Assembly: GCF_020342455.1 (NCBI RefSeq)
Contig: NZ_CP080506.1
Coordinates: forward strand, 620,001-684,000
Direction: 5' to 3'
Source of the DNA: Profftia sp020342455
GTDB taxonomy: Bacteria > Pseudomonadota > Gammaproteobacteria > Enterobacterales > Enterobacteriaceae
Length of the DNA: 64,000 nucleotides
Shown here in pieces: positions 28,134 to 37,515 of this stretch (positions are counted from its first letter, which is position 1; the number at the start of each line of letters is the position of its first letter). Under the pieces are notes generated by a model that was not told the origin of the DNA, made no database searches, and saw nothing but the letters and a program-made list of their open reading frames with translations. The position numbers were made by a program, and so were the translations under genes.

Positions 28134-29675
28134 ATGACAAGTATAAAAAAAACTATGATACTATTAATTCTGGATGGCTATGGTTATCGTGAAGAAATTC
28201 AAGATAATGCTATTCTTAACGCTAAAAGACCTGTAATGGAACATTTATGGAAAGAATATCCACATACTCTTATTTCTGCTTCTGGTATAGATGTTGGTCT
28301 ACCTGATGGTCAAATGGGTAACTCTGAAGTAGGTCACGTAAATTTGGGTGCAGGACGTATTGTATACCAAGATCTTATGCGCTTAAATAAAGAAATTAAA
28401 GATGGTACTTTCTTTTTTAATAAAACTTTAGTTAGTGCAGTAGATAAAGCAGCGTCTCTAGGTAAGGCGGTTCATATAATGGGTCTAATGTCCTCAGGGG
28501 GTGTTCATAGCCATGAGGAGCATATTATTGCTATGATTAAAATGGCTGCTACCCATAATGTAGAGAGAATATATTTACACGCATTCCTAGATGGACGAGA
28601 TACCCCCCCCCGTAGTGCTAAAAATACACTAAAAAGATTTACTGAAATATTTACTGCATTAGGTAAAGGACGTATTGCTTCTTTAGTGGGTCGTTACTAT
28701 GCGATGGACCGTGATAATCGCTGGGATCGTGTTCAGTTAGCTTACAATCTACTAACTGAAGCTAAAGGAAAATTTATTTCTATAAATGCAGTTGAAGGTC
28801 TTAAAAAAGCTTATGAGCGCAATGAAAACGATGAGTTTATTCAACCAACTGTAATCAAGGGAATAAATGAAGTTGATGCTATAATGCAAGACGGAGATGC
28901 TTTAATTTTTATGAACTTTCGTGCTGATCGTGCGCGTCAAATTACACGTGCCTTTGTTAACACTGATTTTTGTGGCTTTAAACGTAAAAAAGTTATTAAC
29001 TTTAGTAATTTTATAATGTTGACTAAATATGCTGATAATATTCCAGCTAAATATGCTTACGGACCATCACCATTAAAAAACACTTTCGGCGAATGGCTTA
29101 TGAAGTATAATAAAACCCAGCTGCGTATTTCTGAAACTGAGAAGTATGCTCATGTTACTTTTTTTTATAATGGTGGTGTTGAAAAGCAGTTTAAAGGTGA
29201 GGACCGTATCTTAATTAACTCACCAAAAGTTGCAACCTATGATCTACAACCCGAAATGAATTCGGATGCATTGACTTCGGCATTAATTTCTGCAATTAAT
29301 AGTAGAATATACGATGCAATTATTTGTAATTATCCCAATGGTGACATGGTTGGTCATACTGGCATTTATTCAGCAACTGTAAAAGCTATTGAAGCTCTGG
29401 ACTGTTGTATAGGTGAGGTTGTTAAAGCTGTACATAATGTGGAGGGTCAGTTACTTATCACTGCTGATCACGGAAATGCTGAGCTTATGCGCGATCAGAT
29501 AACTGGCGTAGCATATACTGCTCATACTAATTTACCAGTGCCATTAATATACGTGGGTAAACCGGCTATAGCTATTCAAGGTGGTAAGTTATCTGATATT
29601 GCAGTAACTATGTTAACTATGATGGACATGGAAATTCCTAAAGAGATGACTGGCAAACCACTTTTTATATTATAG
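28134..29675 (+). CDS. gpmI: 2,3-bisphosphoglycerate-independent phosphoglycerate mutase
   Basis: Manganese-dependent glycolytic enzyme interconverting 3- and 2-phosphoglycerate. I start it at ATG 28134 (513 residues; 514 in E. coli), because GAGGTG lies 6 bases upstream and MTSIKKTMILLILDGYGYRE matches the family. A GTG at 28125 overlaps that box. Metal site: Asp14 and catalytic Ser64 (MGNSEVGHVNLGAG). Further motifs are HAFLDGRDTPPRSA, NFRADRAR, NYPNGDMVGHTG and TADHGNAE. The DTPPR codons contain a run of nine C. Also called gpmM or pgm(i). Confidence 0.96.
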   Translation: MTSIKKTMILLILDGYGYREEIQDNAILNAKRPVMEHLWKEYPHTLISASGIDVGLPDGQMGNSEVGHVNLGAGRIVYQDLMRLNKEIKDGTFFFNKTLVSAVDKAASLGKAVHIMGLMSSGGVHSHEEHIIAMIKMAATHNVERIYLHAFLDGRDTPPRSAKNTLKRFTEIFTALGKGRIASLVGRYYAMDRDNRWDRVQLAYNLLTEAKGKFISINAVEGLKKAYERNENDEFIQPTVIKGINEVDAIMQDGDALIFMNFRADRARQITRAFVNTDFCGFKRKKVINFSNFIMLTKYADNIPAKYAYGPSPLKNTFGEWLMKYNKTQLRISETEKYAHVTFFYNGGVEKQFKGEDRILINSPKVATYDLQPEMNSDALTSALISAINSRIYDAIICNYPNGDMVGHTGIYSATVKAIEALDCCIGEVVKAVHNVEGQLLITADHGNAELMRDQITGVAYTAHTNLPVPLIYVGKPAIAIQGGKLSDIAVTMLTMMDMEIPKEMTGKPLFIL

Positions 29676-30149
29676 TATATATCAATTAAGATTGATCCTT
29701 ATTTATTAATATTATAAATGAAATATATTTCATACTTAAGGCAGTAAAATAAAATTTATTATTGGTTATAATGTTACTAATCAATAAACAATAATTAAAC
29801 ATATATGATATGTTTAATTATTGTTTTATTTTCTGCCTTACTACTTTCCTTATAGATTTAAATATAATTAAACTTCTTTTTTTATACTAAATAAAGATAA
29901 AATCTAGAGAATATATACGTAAGATAATTGACTTGAAGATAAATAAAAATATTATATAGAATATTGTTATAAAAATATTAATATCTATTATATAATAACT
30001 GGGGCGTTATTAATTATTAATAAGTTCTATATCCTAAGATTTTAATCATATTTTATTAAGAGGAACATTTTATGTTATTGTATAATCTCAATAATAATAA
30101 AAGAAACTTTATAAGTTTCAATCTTAATAAATTATTTTTATACATGTTA
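29676..30149. other. Convergent spacer gpmI/deaD
   Basis: The 474 bases between convergent gpmI and deaD contain the folded element at 29737-29840 and a small GC-looped hairpin at 29993-30012 (TAATAAC, TGGGGC, GTTATTA) that could end deaD transcription. envC and yibQ, which follow gpmM in E. coli, are absent. Confidence 0.65.
29737..29840 (+). terminator. Structured element after gpmI (three nested/adjacent stems)
   Basis: Outer stem: 29737-29744 pairs with 29833-29840 (TAAGGCAG/CTGCCTTA), then after a bulged T, 29746-29754 pairs with 29824-29832. Inside lie a 10-bp stem (29759-29768 with 29778-29787, one G-U) and a 19-bp perfect stem (29786-29804 with 29808-29826) with an ATG triloop. A few bases at the junctions are shared between stems. 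The simplest reading is a bidirectional transcription end between convergent genes; a structured 3'-UTR RNA is the alternative. Confidence 0.6.
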
Positions 30150-32003
30150 TTATGATGTATTACGACGGCGTGGTATTATAGGTAAAGTATTATATTTCGT
30201 AGATACACTGCGATCACTATTATTTTTGACACGCCGATCGTAATTAAAAGATGTTCTATTACGTCCATTCATATTACAATGTTCATTGTTATAAGTACGA
30301 CGTCTATCATAATTATTTGCTGGACGATTACTATATGAGTGATGTGTTGGTGCGTCACCCATCAATTGCATATTTAATGGTTTATTAAAGATACGAGTAC
30401 AGGTAAAGTGAGATAGTAAATCACTTGGCATACTTTTGGGCAGTTCTATCGTTGAATGATAAGCAAATAGTTTAATATTACCAATATAACAGCTATTTAT
30501 ATCACCTTCATTAGCAATAGCGCCAACAATGTGTCGTATTTCTACGCCATCATCACGACCAACTTCGATACGATATAATGCCATATCTTCATGTTCTCTG
30601 TGTTTAGCGCTTTTACGGATATTATTATATCGTTGTTCATCACGTTCATAAAATTTATTATTTTTACGACGTTCTATTACTAACTCTGGTGGTGGAATAA
30701 GTAGTAATTCTCCCTTTGCTATTTTTAATAATGCTGCTGCTAATGTTTCCATATCTAGTTTATTATCTGGTTTTAGTTTAGTAAGTAAATCACGGTATTT
30801 ATCTAAATCGTTACTTTCAAGTTGTTGTTGTATTTTAGCAGCAAATTTTGCTAGACGACGCTTGCCTAAGAGTTCAGAATTGGGAATTTTAACTTCTGGG
30901 ATAGCTATTTTCATAATACGTTCGATATTATTTAATAGTCGACGCTCACTGTTTTCTACAAATAATAAAGCACGTCCAGCACGTCCAGCACGTCCAGTAC
31001 GTCCAATACGATGAACATAAGACTCAGAGTCTATTGGTATATCATAGTTAATCACTAAACTTATACGATCAACATCTAAACCACGAGCAGCAACATCAGT
31101 TGCTATCAGAATATCTAAACGACCGTCTTTTAAGCGTCCTAGAGTTTGTTCACGTAAAGCTTGGTTCATATCACCATTCAGAGCAGCACTACTATAACCA
31201 TTACGTTCTAATGTTTCTGCAACTTCTAAAGTTGCATTTTTAGTTTTTACAAAAATAATGACAGCATCAAAATCTTCAGCTTCTAGGAAGCGAATTAACG
31301 CCTCATTTTTACGTATACCAAAGACATTACAGTAACTTTGGTTAATGTCTGGCTGAGTGTTAATATTAGACCTAATACGTACTTCCTTAGGTTCTTTCAT
31401 AAAGCGACGTGTAATACGACGTATTGCTTCAGGCATAGTTGCAGAAAATAAAGCTGTTTGATGTTGTGCTGGTATCTGTGCTAAAATGTTTTCAACATCT
31501 TCAATAAAACCCATTCTTAACATTTCATCAGCTTCGTCTAGAACTAAACCACTTAATTTAGATAATTTAAGGGTACCTCTTTTTAAGTGATCCAGCAGCC
31601 TTCCTGGGGTTCCAACAACAATCTGTGGCCCCTCTCGTAGAGAGCGCAGCTGTACATCGTAACGTTGACCGCCATAAAGGGCGACAACCCTTATAGTCTT
31701 CATGTATTTAGCAAAGTCAGATATTGCTCTAGAAACCTGTACTGCTAGCTCGCGAGTGGGTGCTAAAACAAGTATCTGTGGAGCTCTAAGACTTATATTA
31801 ATATTACATAATAATGGTAAAGAAAAGGCAGCGGTTTTTCCAGAACCTGTCTGAGCCATACCTAATACATCTCGTCCCTGTAAAAGATGGGGAATACATT
31901 CTATTTGTATGGGAGATGGTCTTTCATATCCAAGATCTCTTAGTGCTTTTATAATTGGTTCAGATAAACCTAAATAAGCAAAAGAATTATTTAACTTAGT
32001 CAT
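30150..32003 (-). CDS. deaD: ATP-dependent RNA helicase DeaD (CsdA)
   Basis: DEAD-box helicase for ribosome assembly at low temperature and RNA decay with PNPase. The start is the ATG at 32003 (617 residues): GAGG lies 9 bases upstream and MTKLNNSFAYLGLSEPI matches the family; an ATG at 32018 contains that box and is less likely. Motifs: AQTGSGKT, PTRELA, TPGRLLDHL, VLDEADEMLRMGF, SATMPEA, ATDVAARGLDV and HRIGRTGRAGRAGRA. An RNA-binding DbpA-like domain (LYRIEVGRDDGVEIRHIVGA) is followed by a basic Asn/Arg-rich tail ending RRRNTS. nlpI, between deaD and pnp in E. coli, is lost. Confidence 0.96.
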   Translation of the reverse strand: MTKLNNSFAYLGLSEPIIKALRDLGYERPSPIQIECIPHLLQGRDVLGMAQTGSGKTAAFSLPLLCNINISLRAPQILVLAPTRELAVQVSRAISDFAKYMKTIRVVALYGGQRYDVQLRSLREGPQIVVGTPGRLLDHLKRGTLKLSKLSGLVLDEADEMLRMGFIEDVENILAQIPAQHQTALFSATMPEAIRRITRRFMKEPKEVRIRSNINTQPDINQSYCNVFGIRKNEALIRFLEAEDFDAVIIFVKTKNATLEVAETLERNGYSSAALNGDMNQALREQTLGRLKDGRLDILIATDVAARGLDVDRISLVINYDIPIDSESYVHRIGRTGRAGRAGRALLFVENSERRLLNNIERIMKIAIPEVKIPNSELLGKRRLAKFAAKIQQQLESNDLDKYRDLLTKLKPDNKLDMETLAAALLKIAKGELLLIPPPELVIERRKNNKFYERDEQRYNNIRKSAKHREHEDMALYRIEVGRDDGVEIRHIVGAIANEGDINSCYIGNIKLFAYHSTIELPKSMPSDLLSHFTCTRIFNKPLNMQLMGDAPTHHSYSNRPANNYDRRRTYNNEHCNMNGRNRTSFNYDRRVKNNSDRSVSTKYNTLPIIPRRRNTS

Positions 32004-32646
32004 GTAAACGTGCCTCATTAATAGCGCCAGTTTACATAACTATTCTAGAAAATATAAGTAGTGTATTTTCATTGAAAAGTGTGAACCGGCTTAAATTATA
32101 TTAAATAACGGACAAAAACTTTTTAAGGAGTAAAAAATAAATTTAAATATATTTTGTTATTCGTCAGTTATCGCTGTTTTGGTTTTAATAAATCCTTTTT
32201 GTATAGAAATAAAAATACTAATTATAACATATGGTGGTAGTATGGTTAGAAATTATCACTTCCTACTTGAGTAATTACCCTGCTAAATAAATAAAGTATT
32301 ATTAAAATAAGTTAAAGTAGTATTACTTGTTATATTCTTTTCTAACATTACATTAATATGTTTTATTAAAAAAATAAAATATAATCCATGGATATTTATT
32401 CTTACTAATATTTATTTAATTCAACTTATCTAAATATTTTATAATATAAAGTCTATATATAAAATATATGCTTTTAAGATTAAAATTTAAAGTATTATAT
32501 ACTTTTTACACTTCAATATAAAAGAAATGTAAAAATTACTTACTTATCTTAATATTAACATAATATGTTCTTAGGTAATATTTATATAAAAATATAATTA
32601 GTGAACTATTATGATATAATAAAACATTATTTTAATAATAAGGGTA
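32004..32646. other. Spacer between pnp and deaD, in the position of nlpI
   Basis: AT-rich spacer where E. coli has nlpI. No lipoprotein signal or TPR remnant is recognisable. It presumably holds the deaD promoter and 5'-UTR on the minus strand. Confidence 0.6.
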
Positions 32647-32685
32647 TAAAGAATTAATAAATTTTTACTATTTATTAATTCTTTA
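32647..32685 (-). terminator. Hairpin terminator of pnp
   Basis: A perfect 16-bp stem (32647-32662 with 32670-32685) with a 7-base loop starts 10 bases after the pnp stop on the minus strand. It is nearly GC-free with only a short U-rich stretch after it. Confidence 0.6.
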
Positions 32686-32695
32686 GATAATTACT

Positions 32696-34786
32696 TTATT
32701 CTAATATTCTTGCTGCTTTTATACTCAAACGAACTCGTCCTTGACGATCGACTTCAAGTACTTTCACTGAAACTTCTTGGCCCATAAGTAAATAGTCTAT
32801 TACTTTTTCAACTCTTCTATCAGAAATTTGAGAAATATGCACAAGACCCTCTTTACCACCTCCTATAGAAACAAAAGCACCAAAATCAACTATACGAGTA
32901 ACTTTCCCTTGATATATGCGCCCCACTTCTATCTCAGCAGTTATTTCTTCGATACGCATAATAGCTTGTTTAGCTTTTTCTTCATTAGTAGCTACTATTT
33001 TTACAATACCATTATCTTCAATTTCAATGATAGTACCAGTTTTTTCAGTAAGAGCTCGGATAACTGAACCACCCTTACCAATAATATCTTTTATTTTTTC
33101 AGGATTAATACTTATAGTATGAATACGCGGCGCAAATTTAGAAATATAACTGCGCGGTCTATTAATGGCTCGTTCCATTACACTCAGAATATGTAGACGA
33201 GCACTTTTTGCCTGATTAAGAGCTACTTGCATAATTTCATAGGTAATCCCTTCTATTTTCATATCCATCTGAAGAGCAGTCATACCACCTAGACCACCAG
33301 CAACTTTAAAGTCCATATCCCCTAGATTATCTTCGTCACCTAAAATATCAGATAGTACTACAAAATTTTCTTCTTCTTTTACTAAACCCATTGCAATTCC
33401 AGCAATAGCTGCTTTTATTGGTACACCAGCATCCATCAGTGCTAGAGATGCACCACAGACAGAAGCCATTGAAGAAGAACCGTTAGATTCGGTTATTTCA
33501 GAAACCACACGTACAGTATACGGAAATTCTTCTTGTTTAGGTATTACAGCTAATAGACTACGTTTTGCTAAACGACCATGACCAATTTCACGACGCTTAG
33601 GGGATCCTATTATCCCAATTTCTCCAACAGAGTACGAAGGAAAATTATAATGCAGCAAGAATCTATCAGTTTGGTCACCGGTTAATCCATCAATAATCTG
33701 CGCATCACGTTCTGTACCAAGAGTAACAGTAACTAGTGCTTGAGTCTCACCGCGTGTGAAAAGTGCAGAACCATGAGTACGAGGAAGAATACCAGTGCGC
33801 ACATCTAAACTTCGTATCATATCTTTTTCACGACCATCAATACGAAGCTCTCCATTTAACACGCGGCTGCGTACAATATTTTTTTCTAGTAAATTTATAA
33901 CATCTGTTATTTCTCCTGAAATTAAAGATCCGTCTTCAGTTTGAAGAGTAGTAATTACATCATTTTTAATCTGATTAATCTGCGCGTAACGATCTTGTTT
34001 TTCAATTATTTTATACGCATCTCCGATTCTAGTCTTTGCTATTGCAGTAACACGTGTTTTCAAAAATTCATTAACCACAGGTGTGATCCATGCCCAACGA
34101 GGTTTTCCGGCTTCAACGGTAAGTATCCTAATATTCTTAATAAGAATCTGTTGCTGTTCGTGGCCAAATATAACTGCTTCCAGCATTTGCTCTTCACTAA
34201 GAAGTTTAGCTTCTGACTCAACCATTATTACCGCTTTTTCAGTACCAGCAACAATTAAATCCAGTTTACTTTTTTGTAGTTCATTAGTAGTTGGATTTAT
34301 CACATACTGATTATCAATATAACCAACGCGGGCTGCACCAAATGGACCATTAAATGGAATACCTGATAAACTCATTACAGCGGAGGCACCAATCATTGCA
34401 ACAATATCAGGATTAATCTGAGGGTTGATAGAAACAACAGTAGAAACAATTTGAATTTCGTTCAAGAATCCTATTGGAAGCAGTGGGCGAATTGGACGAT
34501 CAATTAAACGCGCAATTAGAGTTTCATTTTCACTGGGACGACCTTCGCGACGGAAAAATCCACCAGGAAAACGACCAGCAGCGTAGGTGCGTTCTTGATA
34601 ATAAACTGTTAGAGGAAGAAAACGCTGATTTTCTTTAGCTACTTTAGCGCAAACAATGGTAACTAATACTGCTGTATCATCCATAGTTACCATGACAGCA
34701 GCTGTAGCTTGACGAGCTATCATACCTGTCTCTAAAGTTACGGTATTTTGACCGTACTGAAATTTACAAACTGTAGGATTCAGCAA
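32696..34786 (-). CDS. pnp: Polyribonucleotide nucleotidyltransferase (PNPase)
   Basis: Trimeric 3'-5' phosphorolytic exoribonuclease of the RNA degradosome. It has 696 residues (711 in E. coli): two RNase PH domains, KH (PEKIKDIIGKGGSVIRALTE) and S1 (EVGRIYQGKVTRIVDFGAFV). The protein ends right after S1 (RLSIKAARILE), so the Ala/Glu/Pro-rich tail of E. coli is missing. The start is TTG with AAGGA about 7 bases upstream, and MLNPTVCKFQYGQNTVTLET matches E. coli, which as I recall also uses TTG. It follows rpsO on the minus strand and may be cotranscribed by read-through of the rpsO terminator. Confidence 0.97.
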   Translation of the reverse strand: MLNPTVCKFQYGQNTVTLETGMIARQATAAVMVTMDDTAVLVTIVCAKVAKENQRFLPLTVYYQERTYAAGRFPGGFFRREGRPSENETLIARLIDRPIRPLLPIGFLNEIQIVSTVVSINPQINPDIVAMIGASAVMSLSGIPFNGPFGAARVGYIDNQYVINPTTNELQKSKLDLIVAGTEKAVIMVESEAKLLSEEQMLEAVIFGHEQQQILIKNIRILTVEAGKPRWAWITPVVNEFLKTRVTAIAKTRIGDAYKIIEKQDRYAQINQIKNDVITTLQTEDGSLISGEITDVINLLEKNIVRSRVLNGELRIDGREKDMIRSLDVRTGILPRTHGSALFTRGETQALVTVTLGTERDAQIIDGLTGDQTDRFLLHYNFPSYSVGEIGIIGSPKRREIGHGRLAKRSLLAVIPKQEEFPYTVRVVSEITESNGSSSMASVCGASLALMDAGVPIKAAIAGIAMGLVKEEENFVVLSDILGDEDNLGDMDFKVAGGLGGMTALQMDMKIEGITYEIMQVALNQAKSARLHILSVMERAINRPRSYISKFAPRIHTISINPEKIKDIIGKGGSVIRALTEKTGTIIEIEDNGIVKIVATNEEKAKQAIMRIEEITAEIEVGRIYQGKVTRIVDFGAFVSIGGGKEGLVHISQISDRRVEKVIDYLLMGQEVSVKVLEVDRQGRVRLSIKAARILE

Positions 34787-35013
34787 AGTATTTTCCTTAT
34801 TTTGGTAAGTTTAGTAACGCTCATTAAGAAAGTTACTTTTATTATATAATCTCAAGTTTTTCATAGCATTAGCCGTGAGAATGTTTGTAACATATTATTA
34901 AATAACATGAATTACTATGATTAATAAAATTGTAATTTAATTTAAATATTAGTAAATACTAATTAGTTATTTTTATATTAGACATAGTTTTATCTATACT
35001 AATCCCTAGAATA

Positions 35014-35035
35014 AAGGGGCCTATATTGGCCCCTT
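35014..35035 (-). terminator. rpsO terminator
   Basis: AAGGGGCC and GGCCCCTT form a perfect 8-bp GC-rich stem with a 6-base loop, 24 bases after the rpsO stop on the minus strand, followed by a short T-containing tract. It is the most GC-rich hairpin in the window and sits where E. coli has its rpsO attenuator/terminator, which limits read-through into pnp. Confidence 0.85.
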
Positions 35036-35059
35036 GAAATTCTTAAAATATTTTAAGGA

Positions 35060-35329
35060 CTAACGACGCAGACTTAAAAGTTTAATTACGTTTGTATAAC
35101 TAGCTAGATCTTTACTCTTCAGGTAATCTAGTAACTTACGACGCCGAGAAACCATACGCAGCAAACCACGACGACTATGATGATCTTTTTTATGCGTATT
35201 AAAGTGAACTTGCAAACGGCTAATCTGTGCAGTTAACAGAGCAATTTGAACCTCAGTAGATCCACTATCTTTAGTGTTACGACCAAAATTAGAGACAATT
35301 TCAGTTGTAACTGAAATATTTAGAGACAT
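35060..35329 (-). CDS. rpsO: 30S ribosomal protein S15
   Basis: Primary binding protein of the 16S rRNA central domain. The 89 residues equal E. coli S15 and keep the GSTEVQIALLTAQISRLQ and HKKDHHSRRGLLRMVSRRRK RNA-binding regions. GGAG lies 7 bases upstream of the ATG. A consensus-like promoter (35400-35428) lies about 70 bases upstream and a strong terminator follows. In E. coli S15 represses its own mRNA through a pseudoknot at the start; I cannot establish that fold here by eye. Confidence 0.98.
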   Translation of the reverse strand: MSLNISVTTEIVSNFGRNTKDSGSTEVQIALLTAQISRLQVHFNTHKKDHHSRRGLLRMVSRRRKLLDYLKSKDLASYTNVIKLLSLRR

Positions 35330-35399
35330 TATTTAACTCCGTATTTTGTAAAATAACTAAAAACATGCGGCCGATCTCTAATTCAGCTGTCTTATACTT

Positions 35400-35428
35400 A
35401 TTATACTCTGAGTATAAAAAAAATACAA
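35400..35428 (-). promoter_or_regulatory. Sigma-70 promoter of rpsO with overlapping palindrome
   Basis: On the minus strand TTGTAT (35428-35423), a 17-base spacer and TATAAT (35405-35400) form a near-consensus promoter about 70 bases upstream of the rpsO ATG. The interrupted palindrome TTATACTC-T-GAGTATAA (35401-35417) covers the -10 box and part of the spacer, as an operator would. rpsO has its own promoter in E. coli. Confidence 0.65.
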
Positions 35429-35626
35429 CAAGCACCTAAAATACAAAATTGTTAAAGATACGTTAATCAGTCAATAAGATAAATTAATTAGTAAAGGATA
35501 TCAAATATTCTAATAATATTTTTTATGTATTCTGATATTATATATTATATAAACAGTAACAACAGGTAGACTACCAGTCTAAATTAGCAAAATATTAACT
35601 ATTAATACTACCTCTTTAAAATATTT

Positions 35627-36574
35627 CTAGTAAATATTGCTTACTAAACGGTATGGAGTTAAATATCCTTGATTATCTAAATTACCAACTCCAATAAATT
35701 TACGTTTATTACCCGCATTAATACGCACCATACCCTCGGTAGGCAAACATATTGCCTGAATTTGCACCCCTTTTCCTTGTATGATGTGAGTAGCAAAAAT
35801 ATCGGTAATATTAACTTCGGGTAGATGAGACGCAGCGGCATCTATAGGTAATAATAAAGAATCAAGCATGATACTTTGTTCGATATTAATTTCTTGGGCT
35901 AAGGTAACAATTTGTTGTAAACTCTTCAGAGTAACCATAAGATCTGATGAATACTGAGAAACCTGTATTCGGCGTAAATAGATAACGTGTGCGCCACAGC
36001 CTAAAAGTGTACCTAAATCATCAATTACAGTTCTAATATAGGTACCTTTGGAGCAGTCAATTTCTAACTCTAATTCATTATCTTGGTAGCGAATACACCG
36101 TAAGTGATATATTGTAATATTACGAGCTTTACGTGGTACTTCAAGTCCTTGACGTGCATATTTATAAAGTGGTTTGCCATGATTTTTAATAGCAGAATAC
36201 ATTGATGGTATTTGACAGATGTTACCACGAAATTGGGATAGTGCTTCATCTAATTGTATTTGTGAAAAATTAACTGAACATTCCTTAATAAGTTTACCAG
36301 TAGAATCAGCAGTACTAGTTTTTTGTCCTAAGCGCGCAATAACAATATATCTTTTTTTGGCATTCAATAAGAATTGAGCAAATTTAGTCGATTCACCAAA
36401 ACAAATAGGCAGCATACCTTCTGCTAGAGGATCTAATGTACCAGTATGTCCGGCTTTTTTAGCATTATATATACTTTTTACCTCCTGTAAAACTTTATTT
36501 GAAGATATATTTAAATCCTTATCTAACAACAGTACCCCGTTAATATTACGGCTGTTCCGTAGGATTCGTGACAT
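35627..36574 (-). CDS. truB: tRNA pseudouridine(55) synthase TruB
   Basis: Makes pseudouridine 55 in the T loop of tRNAs and acts as a tRNA chaperone. I take the third of three consecutive in-frame starts (GTG 36580, ATG 36577, ATG 36574), because AAGGA then has 7-base spacing and the product MSRILRNSRNINGVLLLDK lines up with E. coli; length 315. Catalytic Asp48 is in AGHTGTLDPLAEGMLP, followed by the YSAIKNHGKPLYKYARQG and SKGTYIRTVIDDLG motifs and a C-terminal PUA-like domain. It lies 10 bases downstream of rbfA. Confidence 0.95.
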   Translation of the reverse strand: MSRILRNSRNINGVLLLDKDLNISSNKVLQEVKSIYNAKKAGHTGTLDPLAEGMLPICFGESTKFAQFLLNAKKRYIVIARLGQKTSTADSTGKLIKECSVNFSQIQLDEALSQFRGNICQIPSMYSAIKNHGKPLYKYARQGLEVPRKARNITIYHLRCIRYQDNELELEIDCSKGTYIRTVIDDLGTLLGCGAHVIYLRRIQVSQYSSDLMVTLKSLQQIVTLAQEINIEQSIMLDSLLLPIDAAASHLPEVNITDIFATHIIQGKGVQIQAICLPTEGMVRINAGNKRKFIGVGNLDNQGYLTPYRLVSNIY

Positions 36575-36584
36575 CATCACTTCC

Positions 36585-36983
36585 TTATGTACTTAAGACT
36601 TTATTTGATAAAATACTATGTTCTGTATCATTTTTAAAAATATTAGTAATAAGATTAGACATACGTATACCTTCAATTAAAGATGCGTCATATACAAAAG
36701 TGATCTTAGGAATTACGCGTAAATACATAACTCTACTTAGTAACATACGGATAAATCCAGAAACTTTCTGCAATACTTGAAGGCCAATTTTTACAGTATT
36801 AGGATCATGATCGTTTAAGAAAGTTACAAATACTTTAGCATAATTTAAATCGCAAGAAACTTTAACACTAGAAACTGTAACCATAACAATGCGTGGGTCT
36901 TTAATATGGCTTTGCAAAATGATAGCTATTTTTTTTTGTATCTCTTGAGATACACGTTGAATACGGTTATTTTTTCTTATCAT
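36585..36983 (-). CDS. rbfA: 30S ribosome-binding factor A
   Basis: KH-type protein needed for late 30S maturation and processing of the 16S 5' end. It has 132 residues (133 in E. coli) and keeps the KDPRI, DLNYAKVFVTFLND and GFIRMLLSRVMYLRVIPKITF segments. CGGAG precedes the ATG by 7 bases. It is followed closely by truB, but is separated from infB by 532 bases, unlike the tight infB-rbfA arrangement of E. coli, so rbfA-truB may have its own promoter. Confidence 0.95.
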   Translation of the reverse strand: MIRKNNRIQRVSQEIQKKIAIILQSHIKDPRIVMVTVSSVKVSCDLNYAKVFVTFLNDHDPNTVKIGLQVLQKVSGFIRMLLSRVMYLRVIPKITFVYDASLIEGIRMSNLITNIFKNDTEHSILSNKVLST

Positions 36984-37515
36984 TGAATTCTCCGGAAATA
37001 TTAATTTTAGAGTATAATATTTTATTAAGATTAAAATATATTCTACTAATAAACAGGGTTAAATAAATTATTTATAGTTCAATTAATTCGTTAAAAATAT
37101 CCCAATTATTTTTATAGTGTGTCACTATGCGTCGAGAACTATTAGTAATAATACTTTTAATTACATTAAAATGACGTAGGATAATATTAAAGATATTATC
37201 TCTCTATTAATATAATTAATATCAGTGCACTTCGTTAATATCATATCCTCCAAGTTATTAAAGTAAAAAATATTGTTATTAATGACTATTAGTTAAATTA
37301 ACATATATATCTAACAAGTTCGCATATTAGTAATGATATATTTTGATCTTTATTTTTAATATACTACATTTTATGTAACTTTTATTAAAATTTTATTATA
37401 AATGAATGGTAGTGATTTAGTTATAGTTAATATTAAGTATTAGGTAAAATTAGATCCTATTATATATAGTTTTTATAAGTACTTATAAAATTTATCTTTA
37501 TATATTTTTAACTGC
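36984..37515. other. Unexpected spacer inside the nusA-infB-rbfA-truB operon
   Basis: A 532-base non-coding stretch where E. coli has only a short gap. It is AT-rich except for a short, less biased island near 37,110-37,140 holding a 6-bp hairpin (ATAGTG-TGT-CACTAT). TATACT lies close to rbfA on the minus strand (about 37,010-37,020) and could be its -10 box. No gene remnant is recognised. Confidence 0.6.

Noticed and set aside
30971..31000. 9-bp direct repeats (CGTCCAGCA-like)
   Set aside because: They encode the conserved GRTGRAGRAGRA motif of DeaD on the minus strand, so protein constraint explains them.
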